A DNA stretch of 49,686 nucleotides, from assembly GCA_002715425.1 (NCBI GenBank), contig PAYW01000010.1:17121-66806 (forward strand), in the 5' to 3' direction. Positions 18,086 through 26,076 of the stretch are shown piece after piece. Below the pieces are notes generated by a model. It was given only the letters and a program-made list of their open reading frames with translations. It was not told the origin of the DNA and did not search any database. The translations under genes were made by a program, and so were the position numbers. The DNA is from Actinomycetota bacterium. GTDB lineage: Bacteria > Actinomycetota > Acidimicrobiia > Acidimicrobiales > UBA8592. Each line of letters opens with the position of its first letter. Within the stretch, counting starts at the first letter, position 1.

Positions 18086-19441
18086 TTACCCTCTAGCTTC
18101 CTTGTATGTATCTATTGCCCTCTCCCGAGCATCTGCATGATTAACCATCGGGAAGGGGTAGGTTTCACCTAATTTTACATCGCACTTTTGCAATGTAGCC
18201 TGGTCGTGTTCCCAAGGAGCATGTATTGCAGCATTTGACAAACCTTCGATCTCTGACACCCAACGCCGGATATAGCGACCCATAGGGTCGAATTTTTTAG
18301 ACTGAAGCACAGGATTGAAAACTCTAAAATACGGCGCTGCGTCGAAACCTGTACCAGCTACCCACTGCCAGTTTCCGCAGTTCTGAGCTACATCACCGTC
18401 AATGAGCATCTTGCGAAAGTACTTCTCACCCTTTCTCCAATCTACTAACAAGTGCTTAACGAGAAATGAAGCGGTAATCATCCTAACCCTATTGTGCATC
18501 CATCCAGTTGCAGATAACTGCCTCATGCCGGCATCGACAATGGGATACCCAGTTTGACCTTTCCTCCAATTCTCAAATTCTGCGGGATCATCTCTCCATG
18601 TAATACTGTCATACGATGGATTTGCAGCTTTGCTGGGGATATCTTGATTTGCGAATAAGAGGTGAGCATACCAGTCACGCCAAGCAAGTTGTCGAATGAA
18701 CTGCCTATGACCTTCTCTGTTCGGAGAAAGCCTGTGTAGGATCTCCCTTGGTCCTATCGTGCCAAAATGAAGATCCGAGGAAAGAAAAGATGTCCCATCT
18801 TCAGAAGGAAAATTTCGGGACTCTTGGTAGTCATCTACTACTTTTAAGAATCTCTCAAATCTATCTGCAGCCGCTTTGTATCCCTCATTAGAGTCACTTG
18901 GGATTAAGTCTTGAGTTTCATCCCGTGCATTCTGTTGAACCTCAACGAAGATAGGCTGGCTGTCTTCAATTGAGGGAGGGGCAGGAAGCGTGACCCACTT
19001 TTTATAGAACGGAGTAAAAACTTTAGAGATTTCATTTTTTTGGGTCAGCACAGTTTCAGGGGGATGAACTAACCCACTCCAATAAGTATTAATAGGAACG
19101 CTACTCTCTTTGAGTAGCTGGTCATCTCTTTGTCGAGAAAAAGGTGTTGTGTCCTCATTGAAATATATGCAGTCAATGTTGTTCTCTCTGATATATCGGG
19201 GAAGGACATCTTTCGCAGGTCCTCTTATAACACTTAGCTCCCCGCCTATTGATTTGATTTCTGCAGCTAGAGCGGAAACATTTAAGAAAAACTGTCGCCT
19301 TCGGTATGATCCGGCATTTGAAATAAGCTCAGGTTCTAAAACTAATACTGGGTGGATTCTATGAGCTTCGCATGCCTTCGTCCAAGCGAGATTGTCCTTC
19401 AACCTGAGGTCTTTTCTGAACCAGAATAAAGCAGTAGTCAT
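18086..19441 (-). CDS. phr: Deoxyribodipyrimidine photolyase (class I)
   Basis: A 451-residue photolyase. The N-terminal alpha/beta antenna domain begins LFWFRKDLRLKDN. The FAD-binding helical domain shows SSDLHFGTIGPREI, QLAWRDWYAHLL, GQTGYPIVDAGMRQL, TGWMHNRVRM, and NCGNWQWVAGTGFDAAPYFRVFNP, which includes the tryptophan and asparagine positions conserved in CPD photolyases. It repairs UV-induced pyrimidine dimers with blue light, consistent with a sunlit habitat. An AAGGGA Shine-Dalgarno precedes the ATG. It is separated by about 110 bases from the downstream SDR-DUF2867 gene and is divergent from the KstD-like gene. Confidence 0.95.
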   Translation of the reverse strand: MTTALFWFRKDLRLKDNLAWTKACEAHRIHPVLVLEPELISNAGSYRRRQFFLNVSALAAEIKSIGGELSVIRGPAKDVLPRYIRENNIDCIYFNEDTTPFSRQRDDQLLKESSVPINTYWSGLVHPPETVLTQKNEISKVFTPFYKKWVTLPAPPSIEDSQPIFVEVQQNARDETQDLIPSDSNEGYKAAADRFERFLKVVDDYQESRNFPSEDGTSFLSSDLHFGTIGPREILHRLSPNREGHRQFIRQLAWRDWYAHLLFANQDIPSKAANPSYDSITWRDDPAEFENWRKGQTGYPIVDAGMRQLSATGWMHNRVRMITASFLVKHLLVDWRKGEKYFRKMLIDGDVAQNCGNWQWVAGTGFDAAPYFRVFNPVLQSKKFDPMGRYIRRWVSEIEGLSNAAIHAPWEHDQATLQKCDVKLGETYPFPMVNHADARERAIDTYKEARG

Positions 19442-19484
19442 AGAGTGTTCCCTTTGGGGTTAGGCATATTCTCAATGTATCTAT

Positions 19485-19513
19485 TTGGCTACAGTCTGCA
19501 TGTCTCATAGGAT
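19485..19513 (+). promoter_or_regulatory. Promoter for the KstD-like gene, leaderless layout
   Basis: TTGGCT (19485-19490), a 17-base spacer, and TAGGAT (19508-19513) form a well-spaced -35/-10 pair. The -10 box ends 7 bases before the ATG at 19521, so transcription should start at or within a base or two of the start codon. This is the clearest leaderless promoter in the window. Confidence 0.55.
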
Positions 19514-19520
19514 TTAGATT

Positions 19521-21140
19521 ATGGATCATTTCGACGTAGTGGTTCTTGGGTCAGGGGCAGCTGCCTTAGCCGCGGCTGTTTCGGCATCAGGCCACGGGGC
19601 GGAAACAATTGGAATTTTTGAAAAGGCTACAGTTATAGGGGGAACGTCAGCCATGTCGGGTGGGATGATCTGGATTCCGAGAAACCATCATATGGAGAAT
19701 CAGCAACTCAACGACTCTCGTGAAATGGCTTTAGAATACTTAGACTCGTTATCTCATGATCGGATGAGAACTGACCTGCTGGAAGCTTATGTTGATGTTG
19801 GACCGATCATGGTGCAATGGTTTGAAAATAATAGTGAAGTAATCTTTGAAATCGTCGAAAATTTTCCTGATTACCACCCTGAAAATCCAGGTGGAAATCA
19901 AACTGGCGGTCGATCTCTAGAGTGCCCCCTATTCCCATTCGATGAATTAGGAGAGTGGGCTGATCGAATAAGTCAGAGTCGGCAGATGTCTCCATTTCTC
20001 TTAATGAATGAAACAACCCTTGGCAGAGGCCCATTAGACACAGCTCCAAAGGAAGTTCTCAAACTCCGATCAGAGAAGAACCTTCGGGGATGTGGACAAG
20101 CGCTGATAGGACGCCTCGTAAAGTCATGCTTAGATAGGCAGATAGTAATCGAAACCGAACATCAAGCCGATGAATTAATTATCGATCAGAATAATTTACG
20201 TGGAGTCCGCTTTAACACCCCTTCAGGCATTAGAGACGTGGAGACCCAATCGGTAATTATCGCTACTGGTGGTTTTGAATGGAATAAAAGCCTTGTAAAT
20301 AATTTTGTGCGAGGGCCGCTTCAAAGACCTGTTTCTATCGAAACAAATACAGGCGATGGCCTAAAAATAGCCATGAGAGCAGGAGCGGCGCTTGGGAACA
20401 TGCAGGAAGCATGGTGGGTGCCAGTTATAGATATCACAAATGACGAAGGTGCAACCATCCCGTGGATGGTAAATCGAGAACGGGTAAATCCGCGGTGCAT
20501 AATGGTAAATAGAAATGGTAAAAGATTCGCAAACGAAGCTTCCAATTACAACGCATTTGGTGCTGCATTCCACCAGCTGGATCCCGGAACCTTTGAGTAC
20601 CGAAATATTCCAGCATGGATGATCTTTGACCAAGAATACCTAGTGCGTTATGGGTTATGCAGGTTTAGAGGTGAAGGCCAAATACCTGACTGGTTAACGT
20701 CTGCAAGCACCCTAGCCGAGCTTGCAGATCTCATAGGCTGTGATGGTTTGGGCCTTGAAGAAACAGTTGAGTGCTGGAACGCACAAGCAGCCGACCTAGA
20801 TGACGGAGACTTTCATCGAGGGAAAAGCGTCAATGACATACATTGGGGTGACGGAACCAAAACAATAGCAGCAACACTCGGGCCCATTAATAAACCCCCG
20901 TATTATGCCGTAGAAGTCCGGCCTGGTGCATTAGGGACTAAAGGTGGACCGCTAACTAACGCAAATGCGCAGGTTCTTGATGTTGATGGCGAAGTTATCA
21001 AGGGGTTATATGCTGCTGGGAATGCTATGGCATCAGCTATGGGAATGGCTTATGGCGGGGCTGGAGGAACACTTGGGCCATGTATGGTATTTGGATTTAT
21101 TGCCGGAAAGCATTCAGCTGAGGAACTACTTCGAAAATAG
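19521..21140 (+). CDS. FAD-dependent 3-ketosteroid dehydrogenase-like (KstD family) oxidoreductase
   Basis: A 539-residue flavoprotein of the FAD_binding_2 family. The dinucleotide motif VVVLGSGAAALAAAVSA is at the N-terminus, with IGGTSAMSGGMIWIPRN following. The C-terminus reads GLYAAGNAMAS...MAYGGAGGTLGP, matching the KstD pattern in which a Tyr followed by a glycine loop lies at the active site (Tyr511 here). KstD enzymes introduce the delta-1 double bond in the A ring of 3-ketosteroids; relatives include 3-ketosteroid delta-4-5-alpha-dehydrogenases and fumarate-reductase-like flavoproteins. Steroid ring genes further along (36175-49559) support a steroid role, but this gene stands apart from them, so substrate assignment is tentative. 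No Shine-Dalgarno sequence; a leaderless promoter precedes it. Confidence 0.8.
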   Translation: MDHFDVVVLGSGAAALAAAVSASGHGAETIGIFEKATVIGGTSAMSGGMIWIPRNHHMENQQLNDSREMALEYLDSLSHDRMRTDLLEAYVDVGPIMVQWFENNSEVIFEIVENFPDYHPENPGGNQTGGRSLECPLFPFDELGEWADRISQSRQMSPFLLMNETTLGRGPLDTAPKEVLKLRSEKNLRGCGQALIGRLVKSCLDRQIVIETEHQADELIIDQNNLRGVRFNTPSGIRDVETQSVIIATGGFEWNKSLVNNFVRGPLQRPVSIETNTGDGLKIAMRAGAALGNMQEAWWVPVIDITNDEGATIPWMVNRERVNPRCIMVNRNGKRFANEASNYNAFGAAFHQLDPGTFEYRNIPAWMIFDQEYLVRYGLCRFRGEGQIPDWLTSASTLAELADLIGCDGLGLEETVECWNAQAADLDDGDFHRGKSVNDIHWGDGTKTIAATLGPINKPPYYAVEVRPGALGTKGGPLTNANAQVLDVDGEVIKGLYAAGNAMASAMGMAYGGAGGTLGPCMVFGFIAGKHSAEELLRK

Positions 21141-21215
21141 TATCTTTATGGGTGTAAGAAATTGCGTCTGAAAACGTCTCTCTTTTGAACAACAAAGTTT
21201 AAGAATGGAGACAAA

Positions 21216-21401
21216 ATGAATACACATACTGGATCAAGCACAATGTCAGGCCAGGCAGCGCTTTGGGCACTATATCGAGGTAACCAAAACCAAACTCCTA
21301 GGCGAACAACCTACCGGTCCTGTAATTTTCGGAAAGAGTTTCTCGACTGGTGTGAAATTCAAAACGATGAGCTAATTTCAAACACAGGCGCCTTAGCCTA
21401 A
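21216..21401 (+). CDS. Possible small protein of unknown function (61 residues)
   Basis: A 61-residue frame starts at an ATG with GGAG five bases upstream and ends inside a small hairpin followed by a T run, so it has the parts of a complete gene. The protein is hydrophilic, has two cysteines and a basic middle (QTPRRTTYRSCNFRKEF), and shows no membrane segment, signal peptide or family that I recognise. It fills an otherwise empty 300-base gap between the KstD-like and DUF2237 genes. It could equally be chance; conservation in relatives would decide. Confidence 0.42.
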   Translation: MNTHTGSSTMSGQAALWALYRGNQNQTPRRTTYRSCNFRKEFLDWCEIQNDELISNTGALA

Positions 21402-21410
21402 GGATTTTTC
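21391..21410 (+). terminator. Possible weak intrinsic terminator after the small gene
   Basis: CCTTA-GCC-TAAGG (21391-21403) forms a 5-bp stem with a three-base loop and is followed by ATTTTTC. The stop codon of the 61-residue frame lies inside the stem. The stem is short, so efficiency is doubtful. Confidence 0.35.
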
Positions 21411-21430
21411 CCTTTAACCCTGCCAAGATA

Positions 21431-21436
21431 TACGAT
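21431..21436 (+). promoter_or_regulatory. -10-like box, possible leaderless start of the DUF2237 gene
   Basis: TACGAT ends 6 bases before the ATG at 21443 and no Shine-Dalgarno sequence is present, as expected for a leaderless transcript. Confidence 0.35.
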
Positions 21437-21442
21437 AGCAGT

Positions 21443-21808
21443 ATGGCAAAAAACGTATTGGGGACAGATCTTATCGACTGTAGCCTCGATCCCCTCACAG
21501 GCTATTACCGAAATGGGTGCTGTGATACAGGATCAGGAGATATGGGTGTACACACTGTATGTGCGATCATGACTGAAGAATTTCTAGCCTTCTCTAAAGA
21601 AGCAGGGAATGATTTATCTACACCTATGCCAGAATACGGATTCGAAGGTCTAAAACCTGGAGATCAGTGGTGTCTTTGCGCTCCACGCTGGCAAGAAGCC
21701 TTTCTGCAAGGTAAAGCCCCTCAGGTAAGATTGGAATCAACGCACATAGCAACGCTTGAATGGGCACGATTAGACGATTTGAAAGCCTATGCAGCAACTG
21801 AAAACTAA
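21443..21808 (+). CDS. DUF2237 family protein
   Basis: A 121-residue protein matching the DUF2237 pattern across its length: NVLGTDLIDCSLDPLTGYYRNGCC at the N-terminus (split here at residue 4 onward), GVHTVCAIMTEEFL in the middle, NDLSTPMPEYGFEGLKPGD and WCLCAPRWQEAF, ending ATLEWARLDDLKAYA. Five or more cysteines are at family positions, suggesting a metal or redox role, though none is established. It is soluble and cytosolic. Length is normal for the family. It appears to be a single-gene unit. Confidence 0.88.
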   Translation: MAKNVLGTDLIDCSLDPLTGYYRNGCCDTGSGDMGVHTVCAIMTEEFLAFSKEAGNDLSTPMPEYGFEGLKPGDQWCLCAPRWQEAFLQGKAPQVRLESTHIATLEWARLDDLKAYAATEN

Positions 21809-21848
21809 GAAATTTCTAGCATCTTCCTCATAAGATATATTTTCCATG

Positions 21849-21854
21849 TAATGT
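21849..21854 (+). promoter_or_regulatory. -10-like box, possible leaderless start of the surface-repeat gene
   Basis: TAATGT ends 6 bases before the ATG at 21861, with no Shine-Dalgarno sequence between. No strong -35 match was found. Confidence 0.35.
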
Positions 21855-21860
21855 CAGATC

Positions 21861-24737
21861 ATGACCCAGCCACCGGAGAATCAACCATCAAAAGCTGAGC
21901 TATTAACTGCTCGTATCTCTGTTTTTTTTGAAGATAAACGAGTACGCGCCGGCGCAGCGGTTGCAATTCTGGCGATAATTGCCCTTGTTACCAGCCTTAT
22001 TGTGGTTTCAAATAATGGAAATGACGAAAAAGTCGCATCTAATCTTTCATATAGTCTTTCACCTGAAACAGACTATGTGTTCCAGCCAGCGAATTCCTCT
22101 GGACCTGATCCCTTTACTCCCTCATACACCAACTACACAATCAACCTAGAAACAGAAACTTTGGAAAGCGGAGAAGTAAGCGGAGCTAGCACTGGACTAT
22201 ATGGCGGCACTGGTGAAAATGCCTGCGACATCGATAAGCTAATCGCCTTCCTTCAGGCAAACCCAGATATAGGAGCAGCCTGGGCTGAAGTACAGGGTAT
22301 AACTCCAGAAGAATTAGAAGACTTCATTCGCGGGCTGACTCCGGCGGTTCTACTACAAAACACATTAGTTACGAACCACGGTTATGCGGATGGAGAGGCC
22401 ATACCATTCCTCGCTGTACTTGAGGCTGGAACTGCTGTCCTAGTCGATGAAGAGGGGATCCCACGAGCCCGCTGTGCATGCGGAAACCCCTTACTAGTTC
22501 CGGATGAACCTGAAGAGGGAGAAGAGCCGACTCCAACATCTGAAGAAGGACCGACGCCAACAACTGAAGAAGGCCCGACACCAACTCCACCCGAAGAAAC
22601 TCCTGAAACTGCCTGCCCTGAGCCAAACCCGCCATATGGTATCCACAAGAATGCTGATGATGACTGGGAACTTAAAACTGAAGAGGGGGTCTGGGTATGG
22701 AAGACAGCTATTCCTGGATGGGAAAATGTCGCTGACCCTTTAGATGTGTATGACACCGAAGCTGATGTTCCGGGATATATCGAAGAGTGCTTTCCATGCC
22801 CAGAAGAGGAAGGTCCTGATAACCCCAATGAGGATGAAAAACCTGATGAACCCAACGGGAATAACACCACATCTACCTATGAAAAAGATGACAATGGTAA
22901 GTACAAAACAAGTAGATATATCCTGAATACATTCAGCAGCGTCAGACTAACCACTTACGTAACTATCAAACCTATTACGACAAATGAAAAGCCCAAAATC
23001 ATCCCCATCGAAGAGGATGACACCGAGGACTACGACGATAACGAGTATGACGATGGAGGCCCTTACGACAAGAGTTACGATGGCTGCTTCCCTCCGTGCC
23101 CTGAAGATGGAGAGTGGGGATGGGATTTATTCGGGCCATTCGGATACACCTGGGTTGACCCTGACGGATACCGATGGTACTGGACTGAATCAGGATGGAT
23201 CCTGTTCGAACCCATCCCCGTCGACAGTAGTGATGATGGAGAAGGAGCCGAAGGAGATGAATCAAGCGGCGTAACCTACACGGACTATCGAGAACTTCCG
23301 GGCTGGTCAGAAGACTGTGAAGAATGTCCACCATGGGGCTGGGAAAAAATTGAAGATGGGTCGTGGCGATGGATAGATCCTGGAGGGCGTAGATGGCGTA
23401 TGCCTATTGGCCCTACCGAAGAGCCTTGGGAAATTGAAGATGGGGATGGAGTAATAACAATTTCAGATATTTCTGATTTACCTGGCTTTATCGAGGATTG
23501 CCATGAGTGCCCTGAGTGGGGATGGCACCAAAACGAAAATGGCGGATGGGAATGGCATGGTCCGAATGGGATCGTATTTGACATGGAGCCCGACGCACAG
23601 GGAGCCATATTGGGAATTGCGCCAAATGGGCTAAATGTCTTAATTCATGATTACCCTGATAATGACTATCCCGACCTTTCTAAGCTGCCAGGATTTGATG
23701 AGGATTGCCATGAGTGCCCTGAGTGGGGATGGCAGCAGAACACGGAAGACCAATGGGAATGGCATAGTCCCGGCGGAAATATCTACTCGATGATTCAAGG
23801 CGAAGACGGGATGATCTGGGGAAGCTCGAGCGGAGACTCAGTAGGAAGAATCAGCGATTTACCTGGCTACATCGAAGAGTGCGAAGATTGCCCTGAATGG
23901 GGTTGGGAACAGAAAGCAGATGGAGTTTTCGTTTGGGAAGATCCGCTTGGAAGAGAATGGTTCCCACAGCCTGATGGAACTTGGTATCATCCACCCGAAG
24001 ACAGAACGCTCATAAATTACCAATACCTTCCTGGATGGATTAGAGACTGCCATTGCGATGAGCAAACGTGGGGATGGGTAGATGTGAATGGAGACGGGAT
24101 TGAGGAGTGGTCTGGTCCTGACGGAACCGTTTGGGGTGAATTTGGGGGTATATGGCGGCCCGTTGGCAACATCAACGACGAATTCAGCGGGGAACTTAGC
24201 CAATCTGAAAGCAGCTTAGAAATAACTGTATTTACTAGATTGCCAGGATGGGGCGATGATTGCTTCGAAGGACCGGAACTTACAACGGAGCAACCAACAC
24301 CAACACCCGAACCAACACCGACATTCCAACCAACACCAACACCCGAACCAACACCTCTTCCAGAAAGGCCAGCGCGAGCAACAGTTTCTGATACTTCCTG
24401 TAGGGGAATTTGGGTTAGTTGGTTCCTTGCGAAAGGAACCCCCGCACCAGATTCTTGGAATGCCTATTTAACTGTTGAATCAGATCTAGGAACAGAAACT
24501 GTAATGAAATCACAAACTGTACCACCAATAAATGTGACCAATCTAGAATTCCTCGCTACCGAATTTTGGCCAGAAATGGCTTCCGGTGAATGGCCATGGT
24601 TAGACCTAGATGGAGCTCAATATGAGCTAGTGGTCTATCGTGTTGATGCAGGCGTTGAAAACTCTCCTTCGACACTCATTGGACCTGTTGTCGGAGTTTT
24701 TGCTGGATCAAATCAATGTACTGGTGGCGGAACATAA
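21861..24737 (+). CDS. Membrane-anchored surface protein: DUF6777 plus Trp/Cys-rich repeats
   Basis: A 958-residue, strongly acidic protein. A short cytosolic N-terminus is followed by one membrane helix at about 29-50, so most of the chain is outside. Residues about 70-211 match DUF6777 of actinobacterial surface proteins (LYGGTGENACDI, LTPAVLLQNTLVTNHGY, EAGTAVLVDEEG, RCACGNPL). A Pro/Thr/Glu linker (212-250) leads to seven or eight irregular units from about residue 310 to 805, each built as a Cys pair, WGW, W-x-W, a D/G-P-G turn, another Trp, and an LPG-aromatic stretch. A second TPTPEP linker (about 806-836) and a fibronectin-like C-terminal domain (837-958) close it. No enzyme motif is seen; adhesion, cell-surface scaffolding or ligand binding are guesses. 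Confidence 0.85.
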   Translation: MTQPPENQPSKAELLTARISVFFEDKRVRAGAAVAILAIIALVTSLIVVSNNGNDEKVASNLSYSLSPETDYVFQPANSSGPDPFTPSYTNYTINLETETLESGEVSGASTGLYGGTGENACDIDKLIAFLQANPDIGAAWAEVQGITPEELEDFIRGLTPAVLLQNTLVTNHGYADGEAIPFLAVLEAGTAVLVDEEGIPRARCACGNPLLVPDEPEEGEEPTPTSEEGPTPTTEEGPTPTPPEETPETACPEPNPPYGIHKNADDDWELKTEEGVWVWKTAIPGWENVADPLDVYDTEADVPGYIEECFPCPEEEGPDNPNEDEKPDEPNGNNTTSTYEKDDNGKYKTSRYILNTFSSVRLTTYVTIKPITTNEKPKIIPIEEDDTEDYDDNEYDDGGPYDKSYDGCFPPCPEDGEWGWDLFGPFGYTWVDPDGYRWYWTESGWILFEPIPVDSSDDGEGAEGDESSGVTYTDYRELPGWSEDCEECPPWGWEKIEDGSWRWIDPGGRRWRMPIGPTEEPWEIEDGDGVITISDISDLPGFIEDCHECPEWGWHQNENGGWEWHGPNGIVFDMEPDAQGAILGIAPNGLNVLIHDYPDNDYPDLSKLPGFDEDCHECPEWGWQQNTEDQWEWHSPGGNIYSMIQGEDGMIWGSSSGDSVGRISDLPGYIEECEDCPEWGWEQKADGVFVWEDPLGREWFPQPDGTWYHPPEDRTLINYQYLPGWIRDCHCDEQTWGWVDVNGDGIEEWSGPDGTVWGEFGGIWRPVGNINDEFSGELSQSESSLEITVFTRLPGWGDDCFEGPELTTEQPTPTPEPTPTFQPTPTPEPTPLPERPARATVSDTSCRGIWVSWFLAKGTPAPDSWNAYLTVESDLGTETVMKSQTVPPINVTNLEFLATEFWPEMASGEWPWLDLDGAQYELVVYRVDAGVENSPSTLIGPVVGVFAGSNQCTGGGT
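22788..24272 (+). repeat. Array of Cys-pair/WGW repeats within the surface protein
   Basis: Unit starts, marked by the first Cys, fall at residues 310, 409, 486, 547, 616, 674, 730 and 801 (nucleotides 22788, 23085, 23316, 23499, 23706, 23880, 24048 and 24261), giving periods of 56-99 residues. The core is C-x2-C-P-x-WGW; the first unit has the Cys pair but no WGW, the second has an extra residue, the seventh has C-x-C, and the last keeps one Cys. Middle units are most alike, as expected from internal duplication. Confidence 0.8.
23493..23734 (+). repeat. 35-base identical direct repeat inside the surface protein gene
   Basis: The same 35 bases occur at 23493-23527 and 23700-23734, encoding EDCHECPEWGW in both. 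Exact identity at third codon positions, 207 bases apart, points to a recent duplication or gene conversion between neighbouring units. Confidence 0.85.
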
Positions 24738-24761
24738 CCGGAGAAATCGCTGCCTTTGCGC

Positions 24762-24767
24762 TAGCTT
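24762..24767 (+). promoter_or_regulatory. -10-like box, possible leaderless start of the 8-oxoguanine deaminase gene
   Basis: TAGCTT ends 6 bases before the ATG at 24774. There is no Shine-Dalgarno sequence and no clear -35 element. Confidence 0.33.
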
Positions 24768-24773
24768 TGATAT

Positions 24774-26066
24774 ATGGCACGAACAGTTCTTAAAGGAGCT
24801 CGGTATCCAGGAGATATTGCTTTTGAAGGAAGCCGCATCACCAATATCGGGACCATATCACCCAGAACTGACGATGTGGTCATAAATATCGATGGGGATA
24901 TTATTACTTCCGGTTTAATCAACACCCACCATCACCTCTATCAGTGGATGACACGGGGTCTCGCTACTGGTTGTGACCTTTTCCAGTGGCTCACAACCCT
25001 TTATCCTATTTGGGGTCGTATGAGTGTCGAAGACGTACATGCCGCCGCTCTAGTTGGCTTAAGTGAACTTGCACTGACCGGTTGCACAACAGCATCAGAT
25101 CATCATTACATCGTTCCCAACAATGATGATGCTGTTTTCGATGCCATCGTAGAAGCAGCAAAAGCAGTGGGTATTCGCCTGTTTCTGAGTCGGGGATCAA
25201 TGGACTTAGGACAATCATCTGGTGGACTACCCCCCGATAATCTAGTTGAAGATCGCGATGATATTCTCTCTTCAACCGAGCGAGTGATAGCTGAGCACCA
25301 TGACGGAGATATGATCCATGTTGTAGTTGCGCCTTGCAGCCCGTTTTCAGTCTCAACAGAATTAATGATCGAATCGGCAGAACTTGCCCGAAAACACGGA
25401 CTTCGAATGCACACGCACTTATGCGAAACTATCGATGAGCAAGAGCACTGCTTGGAACGATTTGGGAAACGGCCTGTAATGCAATTGGTTGACTGGGGCT
25501 GGGCTGGAAGTGACGTATGGCTGGCCCATGGAATTCATTTAACTACTGATGAAATCTTATTGCTTGGTAAGGCAGGAACAGGAATTGCCCATTGCCCTTC
25601 ATCCAATGCTCGTATAGCTGCTGGTTTATGTCCGGTCGTAGACTTTCGTGAGAACAATGTACCAGTTGGGTTAGGGGTTGACGGAGCCGCTAGCAATGAG
25701 GTTGGTGGCCTATTCGGTGAAATGCGTCAGGCACTATATACAGCCCGCATACGAGAACAACGAGCTGACGCCTTAATGCCTGAAGATGTCCTCGACATGG
25801 GAACGATGGGGGGAGCCAAATGCTTAGGAGAGGAGACACTAGGCGGAATTAATGTTGGAAATCCCGCAGATCTCGTTGTCTGGCCTGGAAATGACCTTGG
25901 AGGGATCACCGACCCAATAACCGGACTTATTCTAGGACCTGACAGACGAGCAAAGCATGTCTTCGTCGCAGGAGAACAACGTGTTCAAGATAGTGAACTC
26001 CTTGGAGTCGACATCGATACAGCGCATCGAGAACTTGCAAAAAGGTCGAAACGCTTATGGGACTAG
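24774..26066 (+). CDS. 8-oxoguanine deaminase-like amidohydrolase
   Basis: A 430-residue amidohydrolase resembling 8-oxoguanine deaminase (and, more distantly, the AtzB/TrzN triazine hydrolases). Distinctive segments are INTHHHLYQWMTRGLA, FQWLTTLYPIW, GCTTASDHHYI, and SGGLPPDNLVED. Metal and catalytic residues are His52/His54, His of RMHTHLCET, His of LAHGIHL, and Asp of GVDGAASNE. The reaction would convert 8-oxoguanine to urate and ammonia, feeding the purine-degrading set upstream. It is followed 10 bases later by the hydantoinase gene with a strong ribosome site, so the two form an operon. Isocytosine or other aminopurines are alternative substrates within the family. Confidence 0.85.
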   Translation: MARTVLKGARYPGDIAFEGSRITNIGTISPRTDDVVINIDGDIITSGLINTHHHLYQWMTRGLATGCDLFQWLTTLYPIWGRMSVEDVHAAALVGLSELALTGCTTASDHHYIVPNNDDAVFDAIVEAAKAVGIRLFLSRGSMDLGQSSGGLPPDNLVEDRDDILSSTERVIAEHHDGDMIHVVVAPCSPFSVSTELMIESAELARKHGLRMHTHLCETIDEQEHCLERFGKRPVMQLVDWGWAGSDVWLAHGIHLTTDEILLLGKAGTGIAHCPSSNARIAAGLCPVVDFRENNVPVGLGVDGAASNEVGGLFGEMRQALYTARIREQRADALMPEDVLDMGTMGGAKCLGEETLGGINVGNPADLVVWPGNDLGGITDPITGLILGPDRRAKHVFVAGEQRVQDSELLGVDIDTAHRELAKRSKRLWD

Positions 26067-26076
26067 GAGGTAGAGA

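Noticed and set aside
22382..22870. A 162-codon minus-strand open frame inside the surface-repeat gene
   Set aside because: It is antisense to the Pro/Thr/Glu-rich linker and repeats; its Ser/Gly-rich translation is the reverse of those codons. No ribosome site or family match.
23285..23608. A 107-codon minus-strand open frame in the repeat region
   Set aside because: Shadow of the WGW repeats with no start signal; the plus-strand protein accounts for the DNA.
22788..24272. Spaced repeats considered as a CRISPR array
   Set aside because: The repeats encode protein in one frame, vary in length and lack uniform spacers.
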